A stretch of 64,000 nt of DNA from RPQJ01 sp963778185 (GTDB taxonomy: Bacteria > Pseudomonadota > Gammaproteobacteria > Steroidobacterales > Steroidobacteraceae): the NCBI GenBank assembly GCA_963778185.1, contig CAVZTF010000003.1:186001-250000 (forward strand), written 5' to 3'. Both the position numbers and the translations under genes were made by a program. How positions within the stretch are numbered: position 1 is the first letter of the stretch; each line of letters begins with the position of its first letter. Positions 17,328 through 25,377 of the stretch are shown in pieces. The notes below the pieces were generated by a model, which saw only the letters and a list, made by a program, of their open reading frames with translations, did no database searches and was not told the origin of the DNA.

Positions 17328-18073
17328 GCCAGCACCGCCTCGCCGCGCTCGAGGCGCGCGTGTACCTGCCTGGCGAACAAGAGGTCCTGCCAGGCCTTGC
17401 GCTTCTCGGCCGGGCTGCGCAGCAGGTAGGCCGGGTGGTAGGTGACGATGAGCGGCCAGCGGCGCGCACCGAGCGCGTGCACCTTGCCGCGCAGTTTTCC
17501 GAGCGGGGAGTCCGTGGCGAGCAGGTTCTGGGCCGCGATGCGCCCGACCGCGACGACGAGATCGGGAGCAACGAGCTCGATCTGGCGCTCGAGGTAGCCG
17601 CGACAGGCGCGCGCCTCCTCAGGACGGGGGTCCCGGTTGCCCGGCGGGCGGCACTTGAGGACATTGGCGATGTACACGTCTTCGCGCCCGAACCCGGCGG
17701 CCTTGAGCATCGAGGTCAGCAGTTGACCCGCGCGACCCACGAAAGGTTCGCCCTGCCTGTCCTCCTCGGCACCGGGCGCCTCGCCGATGAACATCCAGCG
17801 CGCCGACGGATTGCCCACGCCGAAGACAGTCTGGGTCCGGGTCGCGTGCAACCCGCAGCGCGTGCAGGAGGCGACCATTTCACGGAGCGGGTCCCAGGCG
17901 AGGCTTGCCTCGGGGCCTGCTCCCGGCACGGCGGCCTTGGCCACGGCCGCGATTGCCGTGGCGGCCTGCGGCTTCCCGGCCGCAGCGTCCGGCGCTTCCG
18001 CCGTGAGGCCCCGACGCACGTAGACGTCCACGCCGAGCGCCTCGAGAATCGCGAGCTTGCCCGCGTGGTGCAC
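17324..18073 (-). CDS. Family 4 uracil-DNA glycosylase (iron-sulfur)
   Basis: Removes uracil from DNA to start base excision repair. The 249-aa product has the family-4 signatures GEAPGAEEDRQGEPFVGRAG, CRPPGNRDP and HPAYLLR. Cysteines in CTRCGLH, KCRPPG and EARACRGYL would bind a 4Fe-4S cluster. The N-terminal 60 residues are Ala-rich and poorly conserved. The start is a GTG preceded by a good GGGGAG ribosome-binding site. It follows pssA by 11 bases. Confidence 0.92.
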   Translation of the reverse strand: MHHAGKLAILEALGVDVYVRRGLTAEAPDAAAGKPQAATAIAAVAKAAVPGAGPEASLAWDPLREMVASCTRCGLHATRTQTVFGVGNPSARWMFIGEAPGAEEDRQGEPFVGRAGQLLTSMLKAAGFGREDVYIANVLKCRPPGNRDPRPEEARACRGYLERQIELVAPDLVVAVGRIAAQNLLATDSPLGKLRGKVHALGARRWPLIVTYHPAYLLRSPAEKRKAWQDLLFARQVHARLERGEAVLA

Positions 18074-18084
18074 CCTCGGCTCCC

Positions 18085-18894
18085 CTACTTGGGCGCGTCG
18101 GCGTCGCGGAGCTTCGGATGCCGGCGGCCGCGCGTAGCCCGGCGCCAGGCCCACACGACCGGGCCGGAAAGGGCATAGACGCCGAACAGTCCGAACAGCA
18201 CCTCGGGTGGGCTCGACCCCACGAGGATGAACCCGACCGGGACCAGCAGCAGCAGCGCGAACGGGATGCGGCGGTTCAGGTTGAAGTCCTTGCCGCTCAG
18301 GTACGCGAAGCGGCTCACCATCAGTCCGCCCGCGACCAGGGCGACCGCGAAGGCAAGGATGAGCGCCAGCAGCCCCTGGCGGCCCAGGTCGTCCAGCATC
18401 CACACGAACCCGGCGAGCAGCGCGGCCCCGGAGGGGCTCGGCAAGCCTTCGAAGTAACGCTTGTCGGCCCCGGCTGAGCGGGCGTTGAAGCGCGCGAGCC
18501 GGAATGCGGCGCAGGCGGCGTAGAAGAACGTCGCGAGCCAGCCCAGGCGTCCCCACAGGGTGTCGTACTCCGCGATGCGCGCAACGCCCCACTGGTACGC
18601 CACGACCGCCGGCGCGAGACCGAACGCGACCATGTCGGAGAGGCTGTCGTACTCCTTGCCGAATTCGCTCTGGGTGTTGGTCCAACGCGCGATCCGCCCG
18701 TCGAGGCCGTCGCAGATCAAGGCGATGAAGACCGCGATGCCGGCCCGGTCGAAGTTGCCGTCGGTCGCCGCCACGATGGCGTAGAAGCCGGAGAACAGCA
18801 CGGCGGTGGTGAACAGGTTGGGCAGCAGGTAAACGCCGCGGCCGCGCGGCCGCGGGCTGGCCGCGTCGGGCGACAGGGAAGGGTCGGTCGTCAT
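18085..18894 (-). CDS. pssA: CDP-diacylglycerol-serine O-phosphatidyltransferase
   Basis: Membrane enzyme making phosphatidylserine, the precursor of phosphatidylethanolamine. The 269-aa protein has about eight hydrophobic segments. It carries the CDP-alcohol phosphotransferase motif as DGLDGRIARWTNTQSEFG, followed by the D-x3-D of YDSLSD (about residues 70-97). The ATG at 18894 gives a basic, Pro-rich cytosolic start; an in-frame ATG at 19011 is less likely because the predicted promoter lies between them. It is the first gene of a minus-strand operon running to 13538. Confidence 0.92.
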   Translation of the reverse strand: MTTDPSLSPDAASPRPRGRGVYLLPNLFTTAVLFSGFYAIVAATDGNFDRAGIAVFIALICDGLDGRIARWTNTQSEFGKEYDSLSDMVAFGLAPAVVAYQWGVARIAEYDTLWGRLGWLATFFYAACAAFRLARFNARSAGADKRYFEGLPSPSGAALLAGFVWMLDDLGRQGLLALILAFAVALVAGGLMVSRFAYLSGKDFNLNRRIPFALLLLVPVGFILVGSSPPEVLFGLFGVYALSGPVVWAWRRATRGRRHPKLRDADAPK

Positions 18895-18921
18895 GGGAAC
18901 CCACCGGGTGTAGCTCGGAGC

Positions 18922-18950
18922 ATCATAGGCAGCGCGCGTCGCCGGCACAA
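18922..18950 (-). promoter_or_regulatory. Candidate promoter of the pssA operon
   Basis: On the minus strand TTGTGC (18950-18945) and TATGAT (18927-18922) are separated by 17 bases, about 28 bases before the pssA ATG. The -10 matches five of six consensus bases and the -35 three of six. It supports the pssA start at 18894. Confidence 0.42.
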
Positions 18951-19016
18951 CGCACCCGGGCTGACCGCACCCCCTCTGGTAACATACGCGGCCTTTTCCG
19001 CTGCTCTCCAAGCCCG

Positions 19017-20732
19017 ATGCGACTCTCGAACTACCCGATCAATACCCTGCGCGACGTCCCGGCGGATGCCGAGGTGGTGAGCCACCAGCTGATGCTGCGC
19101 GCCGGGCTCATCCGCCGCCTCGCCGCGGGACTCTACACCTGGCTGCCGATCGGCCTGAAGGTGCTGCGCAAGGTCGAGGCCATCATCCGCGAGGAAATGG
19201 ACCGCGCCGGAGCGATCGAACTGCTGATGCCGACCGTGCAGCCGGCGGAGCTGTGGCAGGAGTCGGGGCGCTGGGACCAGTTCGGGCCGGAACTGCTGCG
19301 CTTCGGCGACCGCAACGACCGCCCGTTCTGTTACGGCCCGACCCACGAGGAAGTGATCACCGACCTGGCGCGCCGGGAGCTGAAGAGCTACCGCCAGCTG
19401 CCGGTCAATTTCTACCAGATCCAGACCAAGTTCCGCGACGAGATCCGGCCGCGCTTCGGCGTGATGCGGGCCCGCGAGTTCACGATGAAGGACGCGTATT
19501 CCTTCCACCTGGACGCGGCCTCGCTGGAGCAGGGCTACCAGGCGATGTACGACGCCTATTCGCGCATCTTCACCCGCATGAACCTGCGCTTCCGGGCGGT
19601 GCGTGCCGATACCGGCAGCATCGGCGGCAACGCTTCGCAGGAATTCCACGTGCTCGCGGAGTCGGGCGAGGACGCGATCGCGTTCTCCGACGCGGACGAC
19701 TACGCGGCCAACCTCGAGATGGCCGAGGCGCTCGCACCCGCCGCCCCGCGCGGGCCGGCCACGGCCGCCATGGCCGACGTGCGGACACCCGCGGTGCGCA
19801 CGATCGCGGAGCTGACGCGGTTCCTGCAGGTCGGCGCGTCCCGTTGCGTGAAGACGCTGCTGGTCGAAGGCGACGACGGCGGCGTGGTCGCGCTGGTGGT
19901 GCGTGGCGACCACGAGCTGAACGCAGTCAAGGCGCAGAAGCTGCCGGGCGTGCTGGCGCCCCTCAAGATGGCGACGGCCGAGCAGGTGAGCACCGCGACC
20001 GGGTGCGAGGCGGGCTTCATCGGCCCGGTCGGGCTGCAGGTCAAGGTGTACGCGGACCGCTCGGCGGCGCAGCTCGCCGACTTCGTCTGCGGCGCCAACC
20101 GGCGCGACCTCCACCTGACCGGCGTCAACTGGGGGCGCGACCTTCCTGAGCCCGAGGTCGTCGACGTCCGCAACGTCGTCGCCGGCGACCCGAGCCCGTC
20201 CGGCCGGGGCACGCTCGGCATCGCCCGCGGAATCGAGGTGGGCCACATATTCCAGCTCGGGCGCAAGTACAGCGAGGCCATGAACGCCACGGTCCTCGAC
20301 GAGCAGGGCAAGGCCGTGACCATGTTCATGGGCTGCTATGGCATCGGTGTGACGCGTGTCGTTGCGGCCGCCATCGAACAGAACCACGATGAGCGCGGCA
20401 TCCTCTGGCCGGAACCGCTTGCGCCCTTCCAAGTGTCCCTGATCCCGATCAACCTGCAGAAGTCCGAGCGCGTGCGCGAAACCGCGGAACGGCTCTATGC
20501 CGAGTTGCAGGCGGCCGGCTTCGAAGTGCTCTATGACGATCGCGACGCGCGCCCCGGCGTCAAGTTCGCCGACGACGAGCTGCTCGGAATCCCCCACCGC
20601 GTGGTCGTCGGCGACAAGGGCCTCGATCGCGGCGTGCTCGAGTACAAGCCGCGGTCCGGCGAGGGTGCCACGGAGGTGCCGGCCGCCGGGATCGTGCAGT
20701 TCCTGCTCCAGAGGAGCGGCCGCGGCCGCTGA
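19017..20732 (+). CDS. proS: Prolyl-tRNA synthetase
   Basis: Class II aminoacyl-tRNA synthetase charging tRNA-Pro. The 571-aa length and the inserted editing (INS) domain, about residues 225-390, match the bacterial type. Class II motifs are visible: motif 2 around RDEIRPRFGVMRAREFTMKD and motif 3 around GCYGIGVTRVVAAAIEQ. A C-terminal anticodon-binding domain follows. The ATG is the first in frame. Confidence 0.96.
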   Translation: MRLSNYPINTLRDVPADAEVVSHQLMLRAGLIRRLAAGLYTWLPIGLKVLRKVEAIIREEMDRAGAIELLMPTVQPAELWQESGRWDQFGPELLRFGDRNDRPFCYGPTHEEVITDLARRELKSYRQLPVNFYQIQTKFRDEIRPRFGVMRAREFTMKDAYSFHLDAASLEQGYQAMYDAYSRIFTRMNLRFRAVRADTGSIGGNASQEFHVLAESGEDAIAFSDADDYAANLEMAEALAPAAPRGPATAAMADVRTPAVRTIAELTRFLQVGASRCVKTLLVEGDDGGVVALVVRGDHELNAVKAQKLPGVLAPLKMATAEQVSTATGCEAGFIGPVGLQVKVYADRSAAQLADFVCGANRRDLHLTGVNWGRDLPEPEVVDVRNVVAGDPSPSGRGTLGIARGIEVGHIFQLGRKYSEAMNATVLDEQGKAVTMFMGCYGIGVTRVVAAAIEQNHDERGILWPEPLAPFQVSLIPINLQKSERVRETAERLYAELQAAGFEVLYDDRDARPGVKFADDELLGIPHRVVVGDKGLDRGVLEYKPRSGEGATEVPAAGIVQFLLQRSGRGR

Positions 20733-20739
20733 TCGCGGA

Positions 20740-21309
20740 ATGAGGCTACACGCACTCGTCGGCCTCCTCGTCGTCGCGCTGCCTGCGTCCGGCGCCCGCG
20801 CCGAGCGGCAGATGGACCCCGAGCTGCGCGGCGTCCTCGCGGAAGTCCTGCTGCCCGCGCCGTGCTTCGCGGACAAGTACGAGCAGGCGGTGTGGTTCGC
20901 CTACATGGATCCGCGACTCGGCCGCTACGTCAAGGACGCGACCGAACGCGAGCAGATCCTGCACCACGTGCATTGCGAGGCACGTCGCGTCGACATTCCG
21001 CCGGAACTCGTGCTGGCGGTGATGGACGTCGAGAGTCGTTTCGACCGCTATGCCGTCTCGTCGGCCGGCGCGGTGGGGCTGATGCAGGTCATGCCGTTCT
21101 GGCCGCGGGAGCTCGGCATGGACAACGAGCAGCTGATCCGCATCCCGGACAATGTGCGCATGGGCACCACCATCCTCGGCTACTACCTCCGCAAGGAACG
21201 TGGCAATTACCAGCGGGCGCTGCAGCGCTACAACGGCAGCCTGGGCCGGCCGTCCTACTCGGACCTCGTCATCGACCGCCTGCTCTCGCGCTGGCGCTAC
21301 AGCCACTGA
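20740..21309 (+). CDS. Lytic transglycosylase SLT-domain protein
   Basis: A 189-aa periplasmic protein with a signal peptide (residues 1-20, ending near GARA). The SLT goose-lysozyme-like fold has the catalytic Glu in MDVESRFD, then the family motifs GAVGLMQVMP and RYNGS. It would cleave the MurNAc-GlcNAc bond of peptidoglycan. The ATG at 20740 lies 7 bases after the proS stop, so it is probably read from the same transcript. Confidence 0.88.
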   Translation: MRLHALVGLLVVALPASGARAERQMDPELRGVLAEVLLPAPCFADKYEQAVWFAYMDPRLGRYVKDATEREQILHHVHCEARRVDIPPELVLAVMDVESRFDRYAVSSAGAVGLMQVMPFWPRELGMDNEQLIRIPDNVRMGTTILGYYLRKERGNYQRALQRYNGSLGRPSYSDLVIDRLLSRWRYSH

Positions 21310-21315
21310 GCGGCA

Positions 21316-21603
21316 TCAGCGGGCGCCGAACTGCGCAGGGCGCGCCCCCAGGGAAACCGGGTCCAGGTCTTCGACCTCGACCGACGTGACGTGCGATCCC
21401 GGGGAGCCCCGCCACAGCCAGTTGCAGAAAGCCTCTACTGCCGCTGCCTCGCCGCAGGCAAGCACTTCCACACGCCCGTCCGGGAGGTTGCGCGCATGCC
21501 CGGTGACGCCGAGCTCGACGGCGCGCCGCGCCGCGCTGGCTCGGTAGAAGACCCCCTGGACACGGCCGGCGACCCAGCAGCGCCGCGCGATCCAGCCGCT
21601 CAT
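21316..21603 (-). CDS. acyP: Acylphosphatase
   Basis: A small cytosolic enzyme hydrolysing acyl phosphates. The 95-aa protein has both family signatures: AGRVQGVFYR, with the catalytic Arg, and GHARNLPDGRVEV, with the catalytic Asn. The ATG at 21603 lies 6 bases after the stop of the upstream lipoprotein gene. Confidence 0.92.
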   Translation of the reverse strand: MSGWIARRCWVAGRVQGVFYRASAARRAVELGVTGHARNLPDGRVEVLACGEAAAVEAFCNWLWRGSPGSHVTSVEVEDLDPVSLGARPAQFGAR

Positions 21604-21609
21604 GGGGGT

Positions 21610-21930
21610 TCAGTCAGCCGGCCGGGGCGCCTTGGCCAGCTCCGCAACGCGGCGGGCCTCCATGGCCTTGTCGCGGGCCTGCTCGGCCTCGTCGCGGGCC
21701 AGCCGGTACTCGCCCTTGTAGAGATTCGACCGTGCGCTCGCCAGCAGGCGCTCCGCCTCGGTCATCAGCTCGGGCGCATACTGCTCCGCGCCGGCCTTGT
21801 CCGCTGCGCGCACGGCCTGCCGCGCGTCGCTCATCTCCTGCACCGGCGCGCCGGCGCAACCGGCGACGATGGCGATGGCAAGCAGCGCAATCGCCAGGGA
21901 AGGCAATCTCGATCGTCTTGGCAGGTGCAT
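21610..21930 (-). CDS. Small lipoprotein, DUF4398-like
   Basis: A 106-aa outer- or inner-membrane lipoprotein. A basic start and hydrophobic core end in the lipobox AIVAGC, with the modified Cys near residue 25. The mature part is a charged helix rich in Ala, Glu and Arg (RQAVRAADKAGAEQYAPELM, then EAERLLASARS). This matches DUF4398 proteins, which often stand near OmpA-type genes. Function unknown. It heads a two-gene minus-strand unit with acyP. Confidence 0.82.
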   Translation of the reverse strand: MHLPRRSRLPSLAIALLAIAIVAGCAGAPVQEMSDARQAVRAADKAGAEQYAPELMTEAERLLASARSNLYKGEYRLARDEAEQARDKAMEARRVAELAKAPRPAD

Positions 21931-21995
21931 GATCCGGGACTCGAGTAGGCAGGGACCGTAACAACTGCACCCTGTACCGTCAAGAACGACGGGCC

Positions 21996-22001
21996 TAGAA
22001 T
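21996..22001 (+). promoter_or_regulatory. Possible -10 element for wrbA
   Basis: TAGAAT lies about 52 bases before the wrbA ATG in the divergent gap 21931-22053. The matching -35 is weak, so this is a position-based guess. Confidence 0.25.
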
Positions 22002-22053
22002 CCGCCGGCTGCGCGGAACTGGCTCCGCGCGACCAGGTGACGGGAAATCTTAC

Positions 22054-22656
22054 ATGGTCGAAGTGCTGGTGCTGTACTACTCCCGTCGCGGCTCGACGGC
22101 CGAACTTGCGCGCCAGGTGGCGCGCGGCGTCGAGTCCGTCGCCGGCGCGCACGCACGGCTGCGCACGGTGCCCGCGATCTCGACCGTCAGCGAGGCGACG
22201 GAGCCGGCGGTGCCCGAGTCGGGCCCGCCCTATGCCACGCAGGACGACCTGCGCGAATGCGACGGGCTGGTGCTCGGCAGCCCGACCCGCTTCGGCAACA
22301 TGGCAGCTCCACTCAAGTACTTCCTGGACGGGACCAGCGCGTTGTGGTTGAACGGCGCACTCGATCGCAAGCCGGCCGGCGTGTTCACCTCCACCGGCTC
22401 GATGCACGGCGGCCAGGAGTCGACGCTGCTCACCATGATGCTGCCACTGCTGCACCACGGCATGTACCTGGTCGGACTGCCCTTCACGGCGGACGCGATG
22501 AACGAAACGCGGACGGGCGGCACTCCCTATGGCGCGAGCCATCTGGCCGGCCCCCAGGGCGACGCGCGACTGAGCGAGCACGAGCGCGATCTCGCCCGGC
22601 TGCTCGGGCGCCGCGTCGCGGAGCTTGCGAGCGCGGTGCGGCCAGGACGCTCCTGA
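22054..22656 (+). CDS. wrbA: NAD(P)H:quinone oxidoreductase, WrbA-like flavodoxin
   Basis: FMN-binding flavodoxin-fold enzyme that reduces quinones by two electrons. The 200-aa protein has the FMN phosphate loop near the N-terminus (LYYSRRGSTAELARQ), the GSPTRFGNMAAPLKYFLDGT motif and the GVFTSTGSMHGGQE segment of WrbA. The DUF2069 gene follows with no gap, a pairing common in gammaproteobacteria. Confidence 0.93.
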   Translation: MVEVLVLYYSRRGSTAELARQVARGVESVAGAHARLRTVPAISTVSEATEPAVPESGPPYATQDDLRECDGLVLGSPTRFGNMAAPLKYFLDGTSALWLNGALDRKPAGVFTSTGSMHGGQESTLLTMMLPLLHHGMYLVGLPFTADAMNETRTGGTPYGASHLAGPQGDARLSEHERDLARLLGRRVAELASAVRPGRS

Positions 22657-23043
22657 GTGTCGACCGCCGCCGTCGCGCCCTCGGCGACTCGTGCGCATCG
22701 CTGGGTGCTCGCGACGCTGATCGTCCTCGCAGCCTGCGTCGCCGCCGCCGCGCTGAGCAGTGGACCATGGCCGGGCAACGCGGTGCTCGCCCTTGCGATG
22801 CTCGTGCCGCTCGTCCTGCCGCTGCCGGGACTCTTGCGCAGTGACCGGCGCACTCACGCGTGGGCGACGCTCTGCGTCACGCCCTATTTCGTCTACGGGG
22901 TCACCGAGTCGATCGCCAATCCCGCCGTGCGCGGCGTGGCAGGGGCGATCCTGTTCGCAAGCCTGGCACTGTTCGTATCGCTGGTGGGTTTCCTGCGCCT
23001 CACCCGCCCGGTCGCGGCGCCTCAGGACTCCATGGGCTCCTGA
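22657..23043 (+). CDS. DUF2069 membrane protein
   Basis: A 128-aa inner-membrane protein with four hydrophobic segments and a conserved YFVYGVTESIANP region (about residues 75-90) typical of DUF2069. Function unknown. The GTG start directly abuts the wrbA stop. Its end overlaps the end of convergent hda by 22 bases. Confidence 0.88.
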   Translation: MSTAAVAPSATRAHRWVLATLIVLAACVAAAALSSGPWPGNAVLALAMLVPLVLPLPGLLRSDRRTHAWATLCVTPYFVYGVTESIANPAVRGVAGAILFASLALFVSLVGFLRLTRPVAAPQDSMGS

Positions 23044-23720
23044 GACTCGAGCACTCCCTTGAGGAACGGCACCGTCAGTCGCCGCTGCGCGGCGAGCGAG
23101 GCCTCGTCGAGCCGGTCGAGCACGGCACACAGCGAACGCATGTCGCGCGGCAGGCGATGCACCAGGTAGGCAGCCGCCTCCTCCGACAGTTCGAGACCGC
23201 GCTGGCCGGCCCTTCGCTGCAGCGCCTCCACCTGCCCGGTCTCGTCGAGCTCGTGCAACTGGTGCACCGAACCTGCGAGAAGGCGTGAGCGGAGGTCGGC
23301 GAGCTCGAAGCGCAGGCTCGCGGGCGGCTGGGTGCTGGCCACGCACAGGCGCCCGGACATGTCCTGCATCAGGGTGTACAGGCGGAAGATCGCTGCGCAC
23401 CAGCCAGCGTCCTCCACCGCCGCGTCGATGCCGTCGAGGCAGACGAGGTCCAGGCTTTCGCAGCCCTCGAGCCAGCCGGGTTCGGCCCCGCCTGCGAGGT
23501 CGAGGTAGGTCGTCGAACCACCCCGCTCGCCCGCGGCCGCACAGGCCGCCTGCAGCAGGTGTGTCTTTCCCGTGCCCGCACGGCCCCACAACCACAAGAC
23601 CCGTGGTGCGCCGGGCGCTGCGGAGCCGAGCAACTCCACCACCTCGGAATTGCGTCCCGGCACGAAACTCGCGAAGCGCGCCGTGTCGCGCAGCCGAACC
23701 CTGAGCGGCAGCTGCTGCAT
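23022..23720 (-). CDS. hda: DnaA regulatory inactivator Hda
   Basis: A DnaA-related AAA+ protein that, with the DNA-loaded sliding clamp, stimulates hydrolysis of DnaA-ATP to prevent re-initiation of replication. The 232-aa protein starts MQQLPLRV, a clamp-binding QL-x-L motif at residues 3-6. Walker A is GRAGTGKT (46-53) and Walker B lies in LDLVCLDGID. The DNA-binding domain IV of DnaA is absent, as expected for Hda. The CDP-alcohol phosphotransferase gene precedes it by 5 bases. Confidence 0.93.
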   Translation of the reverse strand: MQQLPLRVRLRDTARFASFVPGRNSEVVELLGSAAPGAPRVLWLWGRAGTGKTHLLQAACAAAGERGGSTTYLDLAGGAEPGWLEGCESLDLVCLDGIDAAVEDAGWCAAIFRLYTLMQDMSGRLCVASTQPPASLRFELADLRSRLLAGSVHQLHELDETGQVEALQRRAGQRGLELSEEAAAYLVHRLPRDMRSLCAVLDRLDEASLAAQRRLTVPFLKGVLESQEPMES

Positions 23721-23725
23721 GTGCC

Positions 23726-24295
23726 TCAGCGGACCGCGGCAGCCCGCGAGCGCGCGACGGCTGCGGCGCGCTTCGAATAGATCAGGACGTAGTCGAGCCC
23801 GCTCACCGCCGTGGTCACGAGCACCAGCGCGCCGGACGCGGTCAACAGCGTCGCCGGCAGCCAGCCGAAGGCCTGGTGCGCGACCGTGCCCAGGCAGAAC
23901 GCGATCTGCGCGAGGGTATTCAACTTGCTCGGCAACGTCGGCTGGCCGCGCAGTTCACCGAACAGCGCGCGATACGTGGCGGCGCCGAACCCGATGACGA
24001 GGTCGCGAGCCAGCACCAGCACCGTGAGCCACCAGGGCGCGAGACCTGCCACGCTCAGGCAGACGAAAGTGGTCACGAGCATGAGCTTGTCGGCGAGCGG
24101 GTCGAGGAACCTGCCAAGGTCGCTCACCCAGTCGAAACGCTTGGCAAGGAAGCCGTCGAGCGCGTCGGTGAATGCCGCGATCGCCACCAGCACCAGGACC
24201 TCGGGAAAGCGCCCCTGCAGGATCGCGTGACCGATCGGGTAGACCAGCAGGATGCGGAACACGCACAGCAGGTTGGGCAGGTGCCTCAGGTTCAT
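23726..24295 (-). CDS. CDP-alcohol phosphatidyltransferase family protein
   Basis: A 189-aa membrane enzyme, probably a phosphatidylglycerophosphate synthase or related phospholipid synthase. The catalytic motif is DALDGFLAKRFDWVSDLG, then FLDPLAD (about residues 42-70). The usual Ala-Arg is Ala-Lys here. About five hydrophobic helices are seen. The start overlaps the stop of the DUF2066 gene (ATGA). Because a pgsA elsewhere cannot be excluded and the motif varies, I leave the symbol blank. Confidence 0.85.
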   Translation of the reverse strand: MNLRHLPNLLCVFRILLVYPIGHAILQGRFPEVLVLVAIAAFTDALDGFLAKRFDWVSDLGRFLDPLADKLMLVTTFVCLSVAGLAPWWLTVLVLARDLVIGFGAATYRALFGELRGQPTLPSKLNTLAQIAFCLGTVAHQAFGWLPATLLTASGALVLVTTAVSGLDYVLIYSKRAAAVARSRAAAVR

Positions 24296-25287
24296 GGCTG
24301 GAACGTGAAGTCCCCGTCGGCCCCCGGCTGCAGGCGGCCGTCGAGCGCCGCGATCCTGCGCAGCAGCTCGAGGTCCCCGTGCATCGCGAGTTCGAGCCGC
24401 ACGGTCCCGCCGGCCAGCTCGTCCACCCCGACCTGCCGTACCATGCTGAGCGATTGCAGGTACTCGAGCAGTCCTGCATAGGCCCGCACACCTTCCACGC
24501 CGGCCACGCGAATGGTCACCACACTCGACGCGCGGGTCGAGGCCGGCGCGTACCGCGCCGCCAGGGTGTCCGCCGCGAGGTGGACCCCGTCCTGCAGGGA
24601 ACCGCGCTGCCGCGCCGACCGGCCGGCATGTCCGAACGCCCACTCCACGCCTGCGCCGCCCGCCACTCCGACCAGCACGGCCTGGGCGCGCTCGGTGGTT
24701 GCAGCGGCTGCGACCGCATCGGCGTCGCCGGACAGGACCTGCTCGCGCGCCCGCTCGACGTCCACGCCCGACCGCGGCCACACGATCGGCAAGCCGCGCA
24801 GCTGGGCCGCGCGCTCGATCTCGGCGCGCTCCGGCGTCGCGCTGCCTGCGACGATCAGCCGGTTGGTCCCCGTGGCGGCAGGGACGGCCAGCAGGACGAG
24901 GATCGCCGGCCGCTCCGCTGGCCACAGGGGCAGTCCCGCCCTGAGCAGCAATTGCTCCGTCGCTCGCGGGTCGAAACCGACCTTGAGCATGCGCCCGGCC
25001 GTCGTACCGTACTGCTGCACGTACCCCGCCGGGTCCGCCGCTGCCTGAGCGACGAGGGCGTTGGCAGCGGCATCACGCCGTCCGGTGGCGCGCACGGCCA
25101 CCACGCGCAATGCGGCCGCGAAACCGGCCTGGCGGTCCGCCTCGGTGGCTCCCTGCAAGGGGACGACCGCCTGGTAAAGGGCGACGTCCGCCCTGCCCGG
25201 CTCGGCGACAAACAGGGCAAGTACGCACACGAGCGCGGCGAGGAAGGCCTGCCCGTCGTTCCTGACGGTGCTTGATGATCTGCGCAT
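24292..25287 (-). CDS. DUF2066 exported protein
   Basis: A 331-aa protein with a signal peptide (residues about 12-33, ending near GRADV). The mature part has the DUF2066 pattern, including AAALRVVAVRATGRRDA and the RAGLPLWPAERPAILVLLAV segment. Function unknown. The conserved neighbourhood DUF2066, CDP-alcohol transferase, hda, divergent from purM, is known in Pseudomonas and relatives. This suggests co-regulation rather than a shared pathway. Confidence 0.88.
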   Translation of the reverse strand: MRRSSSTVRNDGQAFLAALVCVLALFVAEPGRADVALYQAVVPLQGATEADRQAGFAAALRVVAVRATGRRDAAANALVAQAAADPAGYVQQYGTTAGRMLKVGFDPRATEQLLLRAGLPLWPAERPAILVLLAVPAATGTNRLIVAGSATPERAEIERAAQLRGLPIVWPRSGVDVERAREQVLSGDADAVAAAATTERAQAVLVGVAGGAGVEWAFGHAGRSARQRGSLQDGVHLAADTLAARYAPASTRASSVVTIRVAGVEGVRAYAGLLEYLQSLSMVRQVGVDELAGGTVRLELAMHGDLELLRRIAALDGRLQPGADGDFTFQP

Positions 25288-25325
25288 GGAATCTTCAGGA
25301 GAGCTCGGCGCCGCCGGCGCGCGTG

Positions 25326-25331
25326 TAAAAT
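25326..25331 (+). promoter_or_regulatory. Possible -10 element for purM
   Basis: TAAAAT stands out in a GC-rich gap 47 bases before the purM ATG, in the divergent region 25288-25377. No strong -35 is visible. Confidence 0.3.
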
Positions 25332-25377
25332 AACACAGCCTCGACCCCAACCCCGGGGCGAACCTGCCCGCGGGAGC

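Noticed and set aside
20497..20739. Longer start for the lytic transglycosylase inside proS
   Set aside because: The extra residues are an out-of-frame reading of proS. The ATG at 20740 gives a proper signal peptide.
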